Assembly (NCBI GenBank): GCA_025766275.1
Contig: JAFKAC010000003.1
Location: 1,054,001-1,118,000, forward strand
Length of the DNA stretch: 64,000 nt
Reading direction: 5' to 3'
Origin: Lactarius indigo
Taxonomy: Eukaryota > Basidiomycota > Agaricomycetes > Russulales > Russulaceae
Part shown: piece by piece, positions 1 to 13,325 of the stretch
Layout: each line of letters opens with the position of its first letter
Numbering within the stretch: the stretch's first letter is position 1
Translations under genes and position numbers: made by a program
Notes under the pieces: generated by a model
What the model was told of the DNA's origin: nothing
The model's database searches: none
What the model saw: only the letters and a program-made list of their open reading frames with translations

Positions 1-3000
1 TGATTGCTGCTGGCGCGACGAAAACTGCAACTGGATCTGGACGAGCGAGAGATGATGTCGAAAAGGCCAGCCGGCGGGTGGAGCTGAGCCTCGTCCCCGA
101 GCACGTGAACCAGGGAGTGGTAAAAACAGACTTGAAGTCTGGTTTCGTGAGTAACGACTACGCGCCGCTTTCGTGAACAATCGCTCATACAGACGTAGAC
201 CATGTCCGCCTCTGTCAAAAGTATTGAAGACCACGGGTACATTCTTAATCTAGGAGTCCCAGAAGTTTCGGGATTTTTATCCTTCAAAGACGCGAAGAAG
301 GCTCTGGAGAGCTCAGAGAGACTAGCCGTTGGCGCTATCGTTGATGTCTCTATTTTGACAATGTCGAGCAATGGGCGCACTTGCAACGTCACAATTAATC
401 CTCCATCCGTAAGGGTTTCCCATGTATGTCTACATCTACCTTTCGCCACTTTTATAATAAGCTTTGGCTTGTAGCTGACCGAGGTTACTGACGTGAAATC
501 GATTCTTCCTGGAGAACTGGCGCAATGCCTGATCACGAGCGTCTCGCCCCTCGGGTTGAACGTTCAAGTACTAGGATACTTTGAAGGCACTATAGATGAG
601 TATCACCTGCCGCCAGGCGACCCTGTCGACAACTTTAAGGCTGGGAAGAAGATCAAAGCAAGAGTACTGTATGAGATTCCGGGTACATCCCCTCCACGCT
701 TTTCCCTCTCACTCGCCTCCCACCTCATAGCCCTGGAGCAAAAATCTGTCAATGCAGGAGGTGGTGACGAGGATACCATAAATATTGATGAGGCATACCC
801 CGTCGGCACCACGCTAGACTCTGTAAAGATCGTCAGGGTAGAGCCTGAGCGCGGTCTTCTGGTTGACGTGCAGAAGGGCATCCGAGGATTTGTACATGTG
901 AGTGTTTGCTGTACTCCGCCTACAACCAGTTCGAGCCCTCCTAGATCTCCCACACATCCGACGACTATGTTCCTTCGCTATCTGCCTCGTCTGGTGCATG
1001 GAAAATTGGTACTTCGCATCGTGCCAGGGTCACAGGGTACCATCCTTTTGATGGCGTCCTTCAGCTGTCGATGCGTGCGTCGGTACTGGAACAGCAATTC
1101 CTCAGAGTCTCAGATGTCCAAGTCGGGGAGCTCCTCAAGGGCACAGTCAAGAAACTGACAGAGGGAGCCTTGTTCGTGTCTATCTCCGGGAGCGTAGACG
1201 GCGTCGTCTTCCCCAATCACTACGCAGATATCGTGTTGAAGCATCCGCAGAAGAGATTCAAAGAGGGTGCGAACATCAAGTGTCGCGTAAGTCCACACCC
1301 ACCTGGTAGCAAAACCATTCGTCGATTATTTGTCCTTAAGGTTCTTGTTGTCGATCCCGAGAGAAAGAGGGTCGCTCTGACAGCCAAGAAGACTCTAGTT
1401 GAATCAGATCTGCCTATCGTGTCCCGCTTAGAAAATGCTGAAGTCGGAATGGTGACTCATGCCGTTATCTTCAAGATAGCAGAAAAAAGGCTGCTCGTGG
1501 AATTTTTCAACAACGTCAAGGGTTCTATTCCATTCAAGGAAGCTGGGTAAACGAACAGTCACGCAATGCTTCTCGTTACTGAAACCCTGCCAGCGAAAAC
1601 CTGGTTGGCCCCTTGACCAGCAATTTCAAGGTAGGAAAACCGGTCAAGGTTCGCATCATCTCCGTGAACCCCGAGAAGGGCAATATCACCGCAAGCATCC
1701 GCCGTGCCGCACCTAGTTTTGACATCAACGTTGCCGACATCAGCGCTGTTGAGATTGGTACCAATGTTGACGGTGTGGTGACCGATATCCATAAAGACAA
1801 CGCTGTCTTGTCTCTCAACCCGTCAGATATCCGCGCACTTCTGTCTTTGAAGAACCTGGCGAACCATCGCAACCTCTCTATTTCTCAGTTACGGTCTTCT
1901 CTCAAGGCCGGAGAGGTGCTCGATGAGCTCGTCGTGGTGACACGTAATACAGAAAAGGGCTTCGTGATTGTCGCGAGCCGGCCCAAGACCAAGTCCGCGA
2001 TAGAACATAAGCAAGTCGTGACAATGGAAACGGTCGATATCGGGCAGGTTATCGGTGGGCGGGTACTCCGCCACTTCCACAGTGGCACGGTCGTCAAATT
2101 TTCTGGCAAGATTACGGGTACCCTGCACCCTACAGACGCATCAGACGATTATGAGGCAGGCACACCATTCCCGGCCCTCGACTCAATTATCAAGGCCGCG
2201 GTGATCTCGATTGACAAAGACAAGAAGCAATTCATTGTATCCGGCCGCGCATCAAAAACTCAACCAGATGACCACCCGCCAGTGGTGGACCGGGAGATCG
2301 ACAATGTTGGAGATCTGAAAGTCGGAGAGGCCGTCCGCGGGTTCGTTAAGAGCATACCAGAACATGGACTATTTGTCACCCTGGGTCGCTCCTATCGACG
2401 CTCGCGTGCAAATTAAAGAGCTCTTTGACGAGGTGATTGTGTAAACGAATATCGGCTTCCGGACCGTGCTCATATCCGTGTTACTCACAGTTCGTGAAGG
2501 AGTGGAAGCCTCGTTTTCAAGTCAACCAGCTCGTGAAAGGCCGTATTTTGAGGTCGGAATTTCTTCCCCCCTTTAAACACGTCGCCGCAGCTGACCCTTG
2601 ATCTAGTGTCGATCCTATCAATAAAAAGGTCGAACTGACCTTCCGCTCGGGGAGCTTGTCGAGATCGGCTCGATCCACCCTTTCTCTGTCAGACTTTCAG
2701 GAAGGCCAAAAGATCAAAGGTCGCGTCAAGAAGATCGAAGCTTATGGTCTTTTTATCGAGATCGAGGGAACCAAGGTCTCCGGGCTATGTCATAAGTCCG
2801 AAGTATGCTTCAGTTGCCTCTTGGTGTCGCGTACCATATTCAAACATGAACTAGCTGTCCGACAACAAAGATGCAGACACCGCACTGGCCCTGCGCAGTT
2901 TCCGGGAAGAGGACATTGTAAAAGCGCTCGTCTGTTCTGTGGACCTCGAGAAACGACGCATATCGTTCAGTCTGAAGCCGTCCCACTTTACGGACGAAGA

Positions 3001-4479
3001 TTTCCAGCAGGCGGCGGTTGATACCTCTGAATCAGAGGAAGACCAGGGGCCGTTGGGCGTCGTCGAGGATGTCGAGATGTCAAGTACTGGAGAGGACGAA
3101 GACGAAAAATCGACCTCGGAAGAGGGCGGGGGTGAAGACTCTGAAATCGAGCCCATGATCGTGGATATCGACGCTGGCGCCCAAGGCCTTGCCGCCAAAC
3201 CGTCCGACGTCACGCCCTCAGCCTGCGATGCACGACCCACTCTAAAGCTCAAACGCGGCTTTCAATGGTCTGGCGACATCCCGCAAGATGTTGGTGACCC
3301 AGCAGGATCTTCCGAGGGGAGTGACGGCGATGACGATGACGATGGCAACCAGCAGCAGCCCAGCAAGAAGCGGAAGAAGAAAAAGCCGGTCGTCCAGGTC
3401 GACCTCACCGCCGACATGCACGGCAAGACGCCAGAGTCGAGCAGCGACTTTGAGCGCGTGCTGCTCGGGTCCCCGAATTCGTCGTATCTCTGGATCCAGT
3501 ACATGTCGTTCCAGCTACAGCTGTCCGAGATCGACAAGGCCCGCGAGATCGCCAGGCGCGCGCTGAGCACGATCAGCTTTCGCGAGGAGGCTGAAAGGCT
3601 GAACGTCTGGATCGCGCTCATGAATTTGGAAAACGTCTATGGCACCGAAGAGTCTCTGGAAAGCGTGTTCAAGGACGCCGCGCGGCATTGCGAACCTAAA
3701 ACCGTTCATCTCAGACTCGCTGCCATTCTCGAAGAGTCCGGGAAACACGAGGTAAAAATGATATGTTCTCGTACACCCGGAGTTCCTGCTCAATTGCGCC
3801 CATGGTTTGTAGAACGCAGAAGAACAGTTCAAGCGGACATGCAAAAAATTCGGGCAAAGCTCCAAAGTATGGACGTTGTTTAGCGAACACTACCTGAAGC
3901 GGGGCGACGTCGAACAAGCTCGGAAGCTCCTTCCTCGAAGTCTGCAGAGTTTAGAGAAGCGGAAGCGTGAGTTGTATCTCCAACTAACCGGACCGGCACG
4001 AACGAACCGTCTGTTTGTTCAGACCTCAAGACCATCTCCAAGTTCGCCCAACTGGAATACAAACTAGGCGAACCTGAGCGAGGGAAGACGTTGTTCGAGG
4101 GCATCGTTGACACTCACCCCAAACGATGGGACATCTGGTCGATATACATAGATATGGAGGCCGGGCAGAGCGACCTGCAGAGCATCAGGTTCGTCCAATC
4201 CAGGGTCCCCAGATCATTCTCTCGCCTTACCACCCGCCCTCCTCAGAAACCTCTTCGACCGTGTACTTACCAGAAAGATGACGAGTCACAAGGCCAAGTG
4301 AGCCAGTCATTTCTTGGAAAAAGATCGCTGTCCTAACCGCATCGTTCAGGGCTTTCTTCAAGAAGTGGCTTGCATTGGAGAAAAGGATCGGCGATGAGCA
4401 AGGTGCCGAGGTGGTCAAAGCAAAGGCCATCGAATGGACACAACGCGCTGCTTCACACTTGGCGGGAGATGAGACGTGA
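1..4479 (+). CDS. RRP5: RRP5, rRNA biogenesis protein (5' end outside window)
   Basis: Nucleolar RNA-binding factor needed for 18S and 5.8S/25S pre-rRNA processing and SSU processome assembly. The window enters in mid-gene. Successive S1 RNA-binding domains are visible (for example around 205-400, 1110-1290, 1620-1800, 2300-2420 and 2690-2800), then an acidic Asp/Glu/Ser-rich linker with a basic KKRKKKKP tract (about 3030-3390), then HAT/TPR-like repeats (3430-4470) including a segment starting SSDFERVLLGSPNSSYLWIQ. This S1-then-HAT order is specific to RRP5. Many short introns interrupt it (for example 147-198). The last exon ends ...HLAGDET with TGA at 4477-4479. One base appears to be extra near 2390-2394: the reading frame runs into a stop at 2414-2416, while the next frame continues with IDARVQIKELFDE, the expected family sequence. 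I treat this as a likely sequence error, not gene death. Confidence 0.93.
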
Positions 4480-4795
4480 TGTGTTCAATGCCAATTCGTC
4501 AATGTATTGACGTTGCAAGCGATAGCTCGACGATATTTACTGCTCCATATATATATATATCACACAAGCAGAGGAAGCAGGCCGCATAATTAGGGGGTAG
4601 AAAATAAAAACCAACAATGAGTGTGAGCGACATCGATGGGTCGAGATCGGTAGGGTATATGTGCTTTAAGAATATGAGAACGCGAAGAGAGAACAACAAG
4701 GTAGACATGGGCATGGGAAGCGAATCGAAGCAAGCAGAAACGAGGCTGATGAAGCAAGCAAGCAAAGCGAGGGCCAACAACGGGGACGGCCAACA
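4480..4795. other. Convergent intergenic region with AT microsatellite
   Basis: Shared 3' flank of RRP5 (+) and the Kelch protein (-), which converge here. It holds a short (AT)n run at about 4546-4560 and A/T-rich sequence suited to polyadenylation on both strands. No gene seen. Confidence 0.6.
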
Positions 4796-7700
4796 TCAAG
4801 GCCGCGAGCGCGTGCGTTCGTGGCCGTGGCTGCTACCATAAGGTTGTGATTCGTATTCGCTCGGTGGTCGTCGTGCACTGTGAGTATTCGTGAACTGGCG
4901 GTGCCAGTTGTCAAAGTCGCCGTTAGAGATGCGAGTGCCGTAGTTAATGCCTTCGGAGCTCGCGGTGCTGACTGGCCGGTCGGAGATCGAGATGTTGGAC
5001 GTGCGGCGGTCACGGCCAAAGGCGGGTTCGTCGTCCTCGAGGAGGAGTCCAATTTTGTGCGAGAGTTGCTCGTTCTCGCGCTTGAGGACGTTGTTTTCGT
5101 TGCTCAGTCGCTCGAGCATGGTCTCGTCGTGACCGCCACGGGCGATCACCAGCGCGGACCTCTGCTGCTCGACTTCCTGCTCCAACTCCTCGACGCGTGA
5201 CAAGCGTTCGTCCGACTCTCGCTGAGCCGCAATGAGGTTGTTCCGCATGGTGCCGAGGTCCTTCTCGAGTGACTCGATGCGTAGACGCAGGTCCTTGTTC
5301 TCGCTGATGGCACGTTGTGATTGCCGCTGCATATCGATGAGTTGGCTGCGGAGTGATTCACTCGAGCGGCCATCATCCGACAGGGGGGTCGCACGGCCGT
5401 TGGCACGCGTGCGAGTGCTCGACTCGGCACCTCCAGATGATCCGCGCAGAGAGTCCACTTCGGTAAGCAGACTCGTGTTAAGGTTCTTCTGTTTCATCAG
5501 TTCATCCTTCATGCGCCGATTCAACCGTTCTGTCTCCCTATCAAGAATTTAGACCGATCGTTCACGATTTACACGCGATTCACACCTACTTCACAAGCTG
5601 AACCGCTAGACGGTAGTCGTCCTCAAGTTGTTGCATGCGTGCCTTGTAACTCCGTTCCAAGTCCTCGGCCGTCCGCTCCTGCCCCGCGACTCGGGTGTCA
5701 CCAGAAGAACTTTCGTCCAAACCGTTGCGGACGAGCGCTGGGCTCTGGGTACTGCGCAGGCGATCAAGCTGTGTCGACATCGCGTTGACCTGGGCGAGTG
5801 CGTCCTGCTTCTGGCGCGACACCGTCTGCAACTCTCGCTCCGTCTTTTCTTGCAGGCGTGTGAACTGTACAAGCTTCGTCTCCAGCTCTGCAACCCGGGA
5901 GGCCGTCTCGCTTTCCGTCTTGGCTGGTAGACCGTCGTTGTTAAGTACGATGTCGTTCTCTGCCAGGTAGTTCCGTAGCATGTCCAAGCGCAAGGCTGCA
6001 TCAGCTGCGTCCTTGGCTTTCTGCTTCAGCTCCAATTCGCGTGAAGTAAGTTCCTGGCGTGCGCGCCCGCTTTCTGCGGCCGCATTGCCGAGCTGGGTTC
6101 GAAGACCTGTAATCTGAGTGCGTAATCCGAGAACCTCTGCTTCGCTATCACGCGCTTTGCGACGCTCCTGCACAAGGCCATCGTGCGAGTCCTCAAGCCG
6201 TTTCGTTGCGTCTTTGAGCATAACGCGCAGCGACGCGACCTCGGCCTCCATAGCTTGCACGCGCTCGACGTGTCCACGCGTGAGTCGATCCTCATCTGTT
6301 TTGAGGTCACGGTGTGTGTCGAGGAGTTCGCCAAGACCCGTCGTCGTCAGAGCACGGAATGCGTCAGCCTCTTCCCGACTCTTAGCCCACGAGTTCTCGG
6401 CATCGGTCAGCCGCAAACGTAGTGACTCCAGTTCGGACGTCCTCGCCTCGAGCTCGCCGCGCAGCTCCGAAAGTTCCGTCATATACTGCACGACCTGCTC
6501 GCGTGTGCGTTGGGCCTGTTCATCGACCTCGCCAGCTCGGGATGTCGCTTTTAGCAGCGCACTTTGAGCCTGCTCCAGCGCACGCACATGCTGGTCGCGC
6601 GAGAGCTGCAATTCGTCGATCTGTGCTTGCGCGTTCACAAGTTCGGCGTCCTTCTGCTCAGCCAGAGACGTCTGGGCGAGTAGTCGATCCGCATGGTCGC
6701 GAAGTTCGGCATCAAGCACAGCATGGCGTTCCTGCACGTCCGTGTGGTCCCGCAGCATTCGTACATGCGCATCTTCAAGTAAGCCCGCGCGCTTTGCAGC
6801 CTCCTCGGCATTTGCCTCAGCCTGTTCGAGAAGGTTGCTCTTGAGCGCAACCTCGTCACTGAGCTGGGCCAGGCGGCGGTCACGCTCGGCTTGAGCAGCA
6901 AGCGTGGCCGACAGTTGCCGCTCGAGCTCCGCAAGACGCTCACGCTCTAACCGCGAAACTTCCCCCTCGGACGACGCCTCAAGTGCCGCAAGCTTCGCAC
7001 GGTAGTAAGCAGCCTCCTGGATCGCACCAGCCCGCTGGCGTTCGGCTTCACTGATTCGTAGAGACGCATTGTGCGCTTGCTCGGTGAGGCTCGCCTTTAC
7101 GATGGATCACACGCTTCAGCCCCTGGACACAGAGAGGAAGTGTCGAAATGGCGTACCTGAATACGTCCGTGGAGCTGCTTTAGAGTAATTACCGCCTCGG
7201 CTATTTTCGGCTGCTCGTCAGCAGGTCCCTGGTCTTCGTCGCCATTCACATAGATGTATCCAGCACGGGAAGCCCGCGCGAGTGCGGCGGTCATCCAAGC
7301 CTCACGGCGGCGCAGTGTCTCGAGTTCTGTTTCACGAGCTTTGAGATCGCGAATGAGATCGGCCGTCACATTCCCGGTGGAACCTGGTTTTGTCCCATGT
7401 CCGTGGGTAAACCCGTTTACCGAGGTAATATTCGGCTGTTGCGAGCCGTAGTTCTGGGGATCGGGGGATTTACCACGCTCGCGCTCTACAAGGGGTGACT
7501 CCGAGCGCTGAGGCTGCACAGTTTTCACCAAGCTCTCGATGCTGACAGGGCCCATGGGTGATGCCGTACGTGAAGGGGGGCTACGCGCGCGTGCTTGGTC
7601 GGGCGACAACGCACGCTCACGTACCACCGATTCGGTTGAACCCTCACCGTCGCCATCTCCTCCGTATAGACGCCTTTGCTTTCCAGACACTACCGCGGGA

Positions 7701-9435
7701 TGCGATGGGCCGTTCGGACCGGGGTGTTGCGAGCGTGCATTAGGTGGGGAGGTTGCACGACGCAACTCCTCAGGATCGCTAGCTTGCCGAAAAGGCGAAG
7801 CAGACCGCGCTGCTTGGGTCCCCGATGATGAAGTCGCCGTGGGCTGTGATGGCTCCCGGCCAGAGATGCCAGTCGAAGGCATACGCGTGAGCTGGGTCTT
7901 ATCGCCGGGTTTGGGAGCATTGGGGTCGGGTTTCGGATACTTGATGTGCTCTGCACTCTGTCTTGAACGGCCAATCTAGGTGAAAGGGAAATAACAAACA
8001 CGTACTCGTATCAAGAACATGGATAAGAGCAGCCTCATCTGCTGCAGTTCCTGCCGAAGACTCTCCTCCGAGCACAAATACTCGTGTCCCATTAGAAGCC
8101 ATAGCATGTCCAGACCTTCCGGTCGGACTTGGCCCCATATTCTGGAACATGAACCATCGCTGGGCTGGGTTTTTCACGGGTGAACAAGGACGCGTTTTTG
8201 AGAAAATGCACCACCCCACTCACTAGACAACTTGAAGGCGGTCAAGTCACTCAAGTCGGTCCCATCGACCCCACGTCCACCAAAGACGTACATAACATCG
8301 TCAACCAGAGCAGCTGCATGCCCTTCGCGCGGAGAAGGGATGTATCCGGTGCATTGCAGCTCAGTCCACTTTCGTGTCGTGACATCGAACATCCATGTGT
8401 CATTGTAATGATATCGGCCGTCAGTGCCGCCAAATCTGCAGAACATGTAGCGAACAGAGAGGGAGGAGAAGAAGCAACAAACATGATAATACGGTCTCCA
8501 TGAGTCACCGAGGCATGACCCGTTCTTCGGGGGGGCTTGTCATTTCCAGGTGCGGGTTCGTACGACTCCCAGGTAGGTCTTGATTTTACTGAGAATAACT
8601 CAACAACAAGAACGGTTGAGAACAGCAAGAAGCGGACATACAAGAGGTCAAGTCGAATGCCCACATATCATTCAAGAATTCCCCGTCGACCTGACCTCCA
8701 AAAAGGAAAAACTTGGAACCAACCATTGTCACGGCATGGCCATAGCGACCGACGGGACCGGGACTATTGATGACCACGCGGGTCCACTCCCGCGAGACTA
8801 TAGCGCAATGCACACATATAAGCTCGGAGCAGCTTCGGAGTCAAACAATAGACACACCAAGATTAAGCAGGTAGAGCGAGTCATCCTGCCGCTCGTTAGG
8901 CACTACTTGGCCACCGGTATTGGTGTCACCTCCCCAAACCAATAGGACGCTACTGACGAGGGCACTAGCATGGCCGACACGTGGACTGGGAATTTCGCCG
9001 CTCGTTTGTAGAAGAGTAGCTGATAGATCCCGTGTAGAGAACATATATAGATCGTTGCGTGCAGACTCGTGCACGAGACCCCCAAAAAGAATTAATTCGC
9101 CTGCAGCGGTGGCGGTCGCAGGCAGTGCATGTCCATAGCGAGGGAACGGTGATGGGGACGACCCAGTGGGAGAAGGACCGCTCTTGCTAAGAAGGGTAGG
9201 TGGTAGGAGGTTCAGACGACGTGCGGACCATGGGTAGACGGCGCGCTGTTGCTGTTGCGTAGAGGGGTGTGGTTGAGACTGCGTGGAAGGTGCTTGCTGC
9301 TGTGGCGATGGATGTTGAACTAAATGTGTCGAAAGACCATTGACAGAGGGTGACGTAGAAGGCGAAGGATTGGCTGGAGGACGGAGAGAGGGGGGAGGCT
9401 GTGTAAATGTGCCCGGTATGTTCTGGGTGGGATGG
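4796..9435 (-). CDS. Kelch-repeat/coiled-coil protein, Tea1/Kel1-like
   Basis: N-terminal Kelch repeats occupy about 9240-8000: motifs such as [62 protein letters not shown] and [15 protein letters not shown], each a blade of a beta-propeller, split by short introns. A Ser/Pro-rich linker follows (about 7880-7450), then more than 600 residues of heptad-rich coiled coil (7100-4950) and a short polar tail ending at a TGA at 4796-4798. This architecture matches fungal cell-end markers (Tea1/Kel1), which link microtubule tips or polarity sites to growth; that role is inferred from the family. The opening YPWSARRLN before the first blade is typical. The start codon is unresolved: no in-frame ATG precedes the propeller, and an intron acceptor lies next to 9435, so a first exon probably lies further upstream. 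Confidence 0.85.
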
Positions 9436-10360
9436 CTGTTTGCAATTAGAACGGGAGCAAATACGGAGGGACGACAACAAGTTTACATGTCGGTCTCGCG
9501 AGGGGGGTGTGCAGGCTGTGGCGCTGCTTGGACCGGGTGCTTCTCCTAGTCAAAATGAAGTGGAAAGAAAAAGGAACGAAGAAAAAAAAGAAAAAAGTCA
9601 GGGATTGAATGTGGGAAAGAGGGAATATGGGAGAAACGGACATTCTTCTTCCGCGAGAAGAAGGACATTCTCCTTGACCTTAAGAGGGACGGTATGGCGG
9701 AGAAAGGATAGAAAGGGAGGAAAGAGGGATAGAGGAGAAGGGAGAGAACGTCTGTGATTCGCCAATCTTTGCTTTTGCTGCCAACTAGGAAAATGCAATG
9801 TAACAACACTCGATTCCCATTTCGGGACTATCATTCTCACACCCCCCAACTGATGATGTTCCCCTCCTCTTCCGAATCATGATCCCGTTTTCTATGTATC
9901 ATGATACGCTCTCGAGATGGGAACAGTCTATTACAATCTGCACCACGGACATCAGCACGTGCTCTCATGGTATCGTGCCGTCCAATACACACCAGGCAAC
10001 GCGCAGATGAAGATCGGTGTCCTGTTTCTTATTACTAACAAACTCCCAAAGCGTGTCTTTCCCACTTACTCGGCTGGATTCGTTGCTCTGGCAAGACCAG
10101 TGTCGATCTGGTCCTTGGTTGTTGTCACTACCAAAATGATTATTGTTTTAAAAAGAGCATACAATTGGATTGTCTCACCGTCTTGTACAGCAGGCCGGGA
10201 CGGGAGCACGGAAGGGAGTTTTGGACGTGTTGTGGCCATTAGAACGTTGTTAGTAGTTTAGGTTCGGGCCCTGTGCTTACGCAGTCATGGCCAAATGGCG
10301 CGGAACTTATTTGCTCAACTTCCCTGTCAACGGTTATGACGCCAGTATATCTTGCTCTTC
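9436..10360. promoter_or_regulatory. Divergent upstream region, strongly purine/pyrimidine-skewed
   Basis: Lies between the Kelch gene (-) and the lipase gene (+). From about 9545 to 9750 the plus strand is almost all purine (long GA/AAG runs), so the Kelch gene has a long pyrimidine-rich leader, a common fungal core-promoter feature. An unassigned first exon of the Kelch gene may lie here. No other gene seen. Confidence 0.4.
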
Positions 10361-12304
10361 ATGAACACCCATATTTATTCGCCTTCATCCACAAGGAAAC
10401 ATTGGCCAGAGCCAGATATGTACACCTCAAACAACGTGGGCGCGACCACACGTCGTTTCGGCACCAAACTTAGGCCACCTCCCATGAATCTCAATTTGTC
10501 TCCGGAAGACATGCCTGCGCGTCCCCCAAATTCGCAACGATCCCCTCACAAGTCTCCGCACCCTGTCTTACGCTGGTTTGGCCAAAGAAACGATGAGGCC
10601 GTCGCACAGTCCCCTGAATCACGGCCCCTCTCTCGCTCAGCATCGCCCTTGCAAAACCTGCTCGATGCCCTCACATCCCCCCTCCCTACACCTTCCTCCT
10701 CTACTCTCCAGGTGCCACCGAGAGCTGTTCCTTCACCCATTCCTCTATCTGGTTCCCCGCCATTTCTCCGTAGTCTCACACGCGTGACACTCCCGGTCGC
10801 GTCCCTCTCTTACCCTCCGCCCGCTGCGCGTCCCTTTGACCCCCCAGAAGATACCCAATCTCCGGGAGCACCTATCTTTCTGCAACACTCGCATCCAGAC
10901 CGTTCCTCCTTAGACACTCTCCGTTCTCTTCGCGACCGAAGTAGCGGTTCGTCGGCCCGCCTCGCTAACCAGCGGGGCTTTGCAAGTACCTCCGCTCCGA
11001 GATCCTTGTTTGGCTCCTCGACTCCCCCTTGGCGATCATTTCTAGCCGACCATAAAGAGTCCACCGATCGTCTACTCAGTGAGGAGGATCGGGCCCCGAC
11101 AGTCGAGGAAGAGCAGAGCCGTATCCGCAAAAAATGTGCGTGGCTGTTGTGTCTACACCTGTCTTCTACCCACCTGATTCCTCTAGATCTGTCCCCAAAG
11201 CATCCCATTGTATTCTGTCATGGTCTCCTTGGATTTGATTCCGTTACCATTGGCCCCGCCATCGCCCCACTTGAGGTGACACATTGGCGAGGAATCAAAG
11301 AGGTCCTGCACGCGAATGGAATCGAGGTACTCATGACCCGCGTCCCTGCGACAAGCTCCCCCATTGAGCGGGCTAAGGTGCTTGAGAAGAAGATCGAAGA
11401 GACGTATGCAGGCCGTTCAGTCCATCTCCTTGGTATGTCTCCTCTGTTCAAGTTAAACATCGTGCTTATATCTGCTCAGGCCATAGCATGGTGAGCCCTC
11501 CACTACCGACTATCGATGGCAACCAGTGCTGACTTTGGCGCCCAGGGCGGCCTTGACTCCCGTTACCTAGTCACCAACTTACGTGACCATACATTTCGCG
11601 TCCTCTCTATCACTACGATATCGAGCCCACATCGTGGATCTTCTTTTGCGGATGTCTTTCTCAAAACTGTTGGTCCAGAGCGCTTTCCGTCATTCCTTTC
11701 GCTCCTCGACATGCTCCCGAACGGCGGTGGTGATGGTTCTGCGTTTAGCTGCCTCACACCAGCAGCCATGCGCCAGTTCAATGAGCAGACGCCGGATGTA
11801 CCTGGCATACAGTACTTCAGCTGGGGCGCAGTTTATAACCCAGGGTTAATCGATACGTGGAAGTCGGTGTTCTCTCTTCACTCACCACGTTTGGTCCAAG
11901 TGTTCAACTCTTGTGCGTTGCAGATGGCCACACTCGGTGGTTCTCGAGAGAGAGGGTCCAAATGATGGTCTTGTCTCAGTCGAGTCGGCAAAATGGGCAA
12001 GTCAGCACCCACCCTTATGCGTTCGTTTTGGGCTCAACCATTTTTTTCTTTTCAGGGAACGTATCTCGGCACAGTGCAGGATGTAAATCATCTCGACCTC
12101 GTTGGGTGGATAAACAGCGCAAGATTTAGCTGGGCGCGTCTTCGCGGGCGCGACATCAAATTCCATCCGGCGACATTCTACCTCGCCATGGCGGACCACC
12201 TCGCGCGCGAGGTGGACGGTGTGCAACCCGAATTAGAGCCTGTTGAGGAGGACCCGTGGGATGCATCGTCTGATCGAGAAGATAATGGCGATGGCGACAG
12301 ATAG
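10361..12304 (+). CDS. TGL2-like alpha/beta-hydrolase (triacylglycerol lipase)
   Basis: Six exons read as 10361-11135, 11187-11432, 11480-11490, 11546-11862, 11924-11996 and 12056-12304, giving 556 residues in one frame. The first 250 or so residues are Ser/Pro-rich and low in complexity. The catalytic part starts at KHPIVFCHGLLGFDS (oxyanion-hole HGLLG), followed by the nucleophile elbow GHSMGGLDSRY; a late His in DVNHLDLVGW fits the catalytic base and D in GPNDGLVSVES the acid. The order resembles bacterial LipA-type and yeast Tgl2 lipases, so it probably hydrolyses acylglycerols. Exon 3 is only 11 nt and carries most of the elbow. The fifth intron (11997-12055) begins GCAAGT, a GC-AG intron, and the fourth has a weak GTCGGT donor. 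An alternative start is the ATG at 10418. Confidence 0.88.
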
Positions 12305-13325
12305 TGTTCGGTGGTGGCAATTATTATAGACTATGTCTATATCTATACCTGCATGTATTTGGCGGCGATACCATCATAGTGTATGGATAGTGTAATGGAT
12401 AACAGATGTGGCTGTCGGTATCAGAAACAGGGAATGAACGAACTGTGATCAGAGAGACTCGAAGTGCATTCTTAAAGTAAACACTTCATTTGGTGGCAAA
12501 TATGTGGACATCAGATTAAGGGCTTTTCCCATCTTGGTGAATTCCGCAAAGTATCATCGCGATGCGAATGTCGGGCGTGAATGCCAGTAAACTCATGGCC
12601 AGGGAAACGTGTAACCTGAGTGCAGACAGCGTGACAGGCGCCTAGAGCGCTCGGGCTCGTGTCTTCAACGCTGCTTCCGCGCGTTCAAGGCCACCATGGC
12701 ACACTTGATCGCAACGTGCCGCCACGCATATAGCCGCTCATTCAAGCTTCAGACTTGGCTTCAGACGTCAAATTTTCATGACCTTCATACGTCAACAGGG
12801 GTCCGCTGGCTGGCAATATGAAGGATGAACTTGCTCCTACTTTCATGTTACGCTCCGTACACCCTACTATTAGGAAGATCATCATGGCGTAGGCCACCTG
12901 CGGTATCAAGAAACCGATGAACGTGAGAAGGGTCACAGCAGCGTTATTTTAGGTCCCTAATAGATGCAAACTGCCTGTTCAAGCGAGGACAGCACTGCCC
13001 CGATGCTTCCGCTCCCAATTTTGGGCATTGGGCCGTTCGCCACTACTCCTTACGACAGCAAAGTGTATGTTCTGGGGGCGTTCAATTCCCATACATCACG
13101 GCCATGCTCCCAACGCCTCCCTAGGATCGTGCACATATGTATGCAAAGCTGTGCGCCCCAACGTACTATTATCTACATTAGGGCCGAGGGCAGCCGTCCT
13201 CCTATTCGAGAACGTCACACCTTGCACGACATTTACCGCATTGCGCACCGCCTCCGAAAAGCGTAATATACTCGTTATACCGAACACTTGTACACCCCTT
13301 TCCCTTCTCGCTCGCGTCCTCGTCA
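12305..13325. other. Intergenic, with a possible membrane-protein fragment on the minus strand
   Basis: No complete gene is supported. On the minus strand 12742-12936 reads a hydrophobic segment (TFIGFLIPQVAYAMMIFLIV) followed by a polar tail, like the last helix of a membrane protein. Its reading frame opens without ATG, and the sequence upstream to 13430 gives no matching frame, so it may be a relic. The right end must hold the promoter of the TPR gene. Confidence 0.3.
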
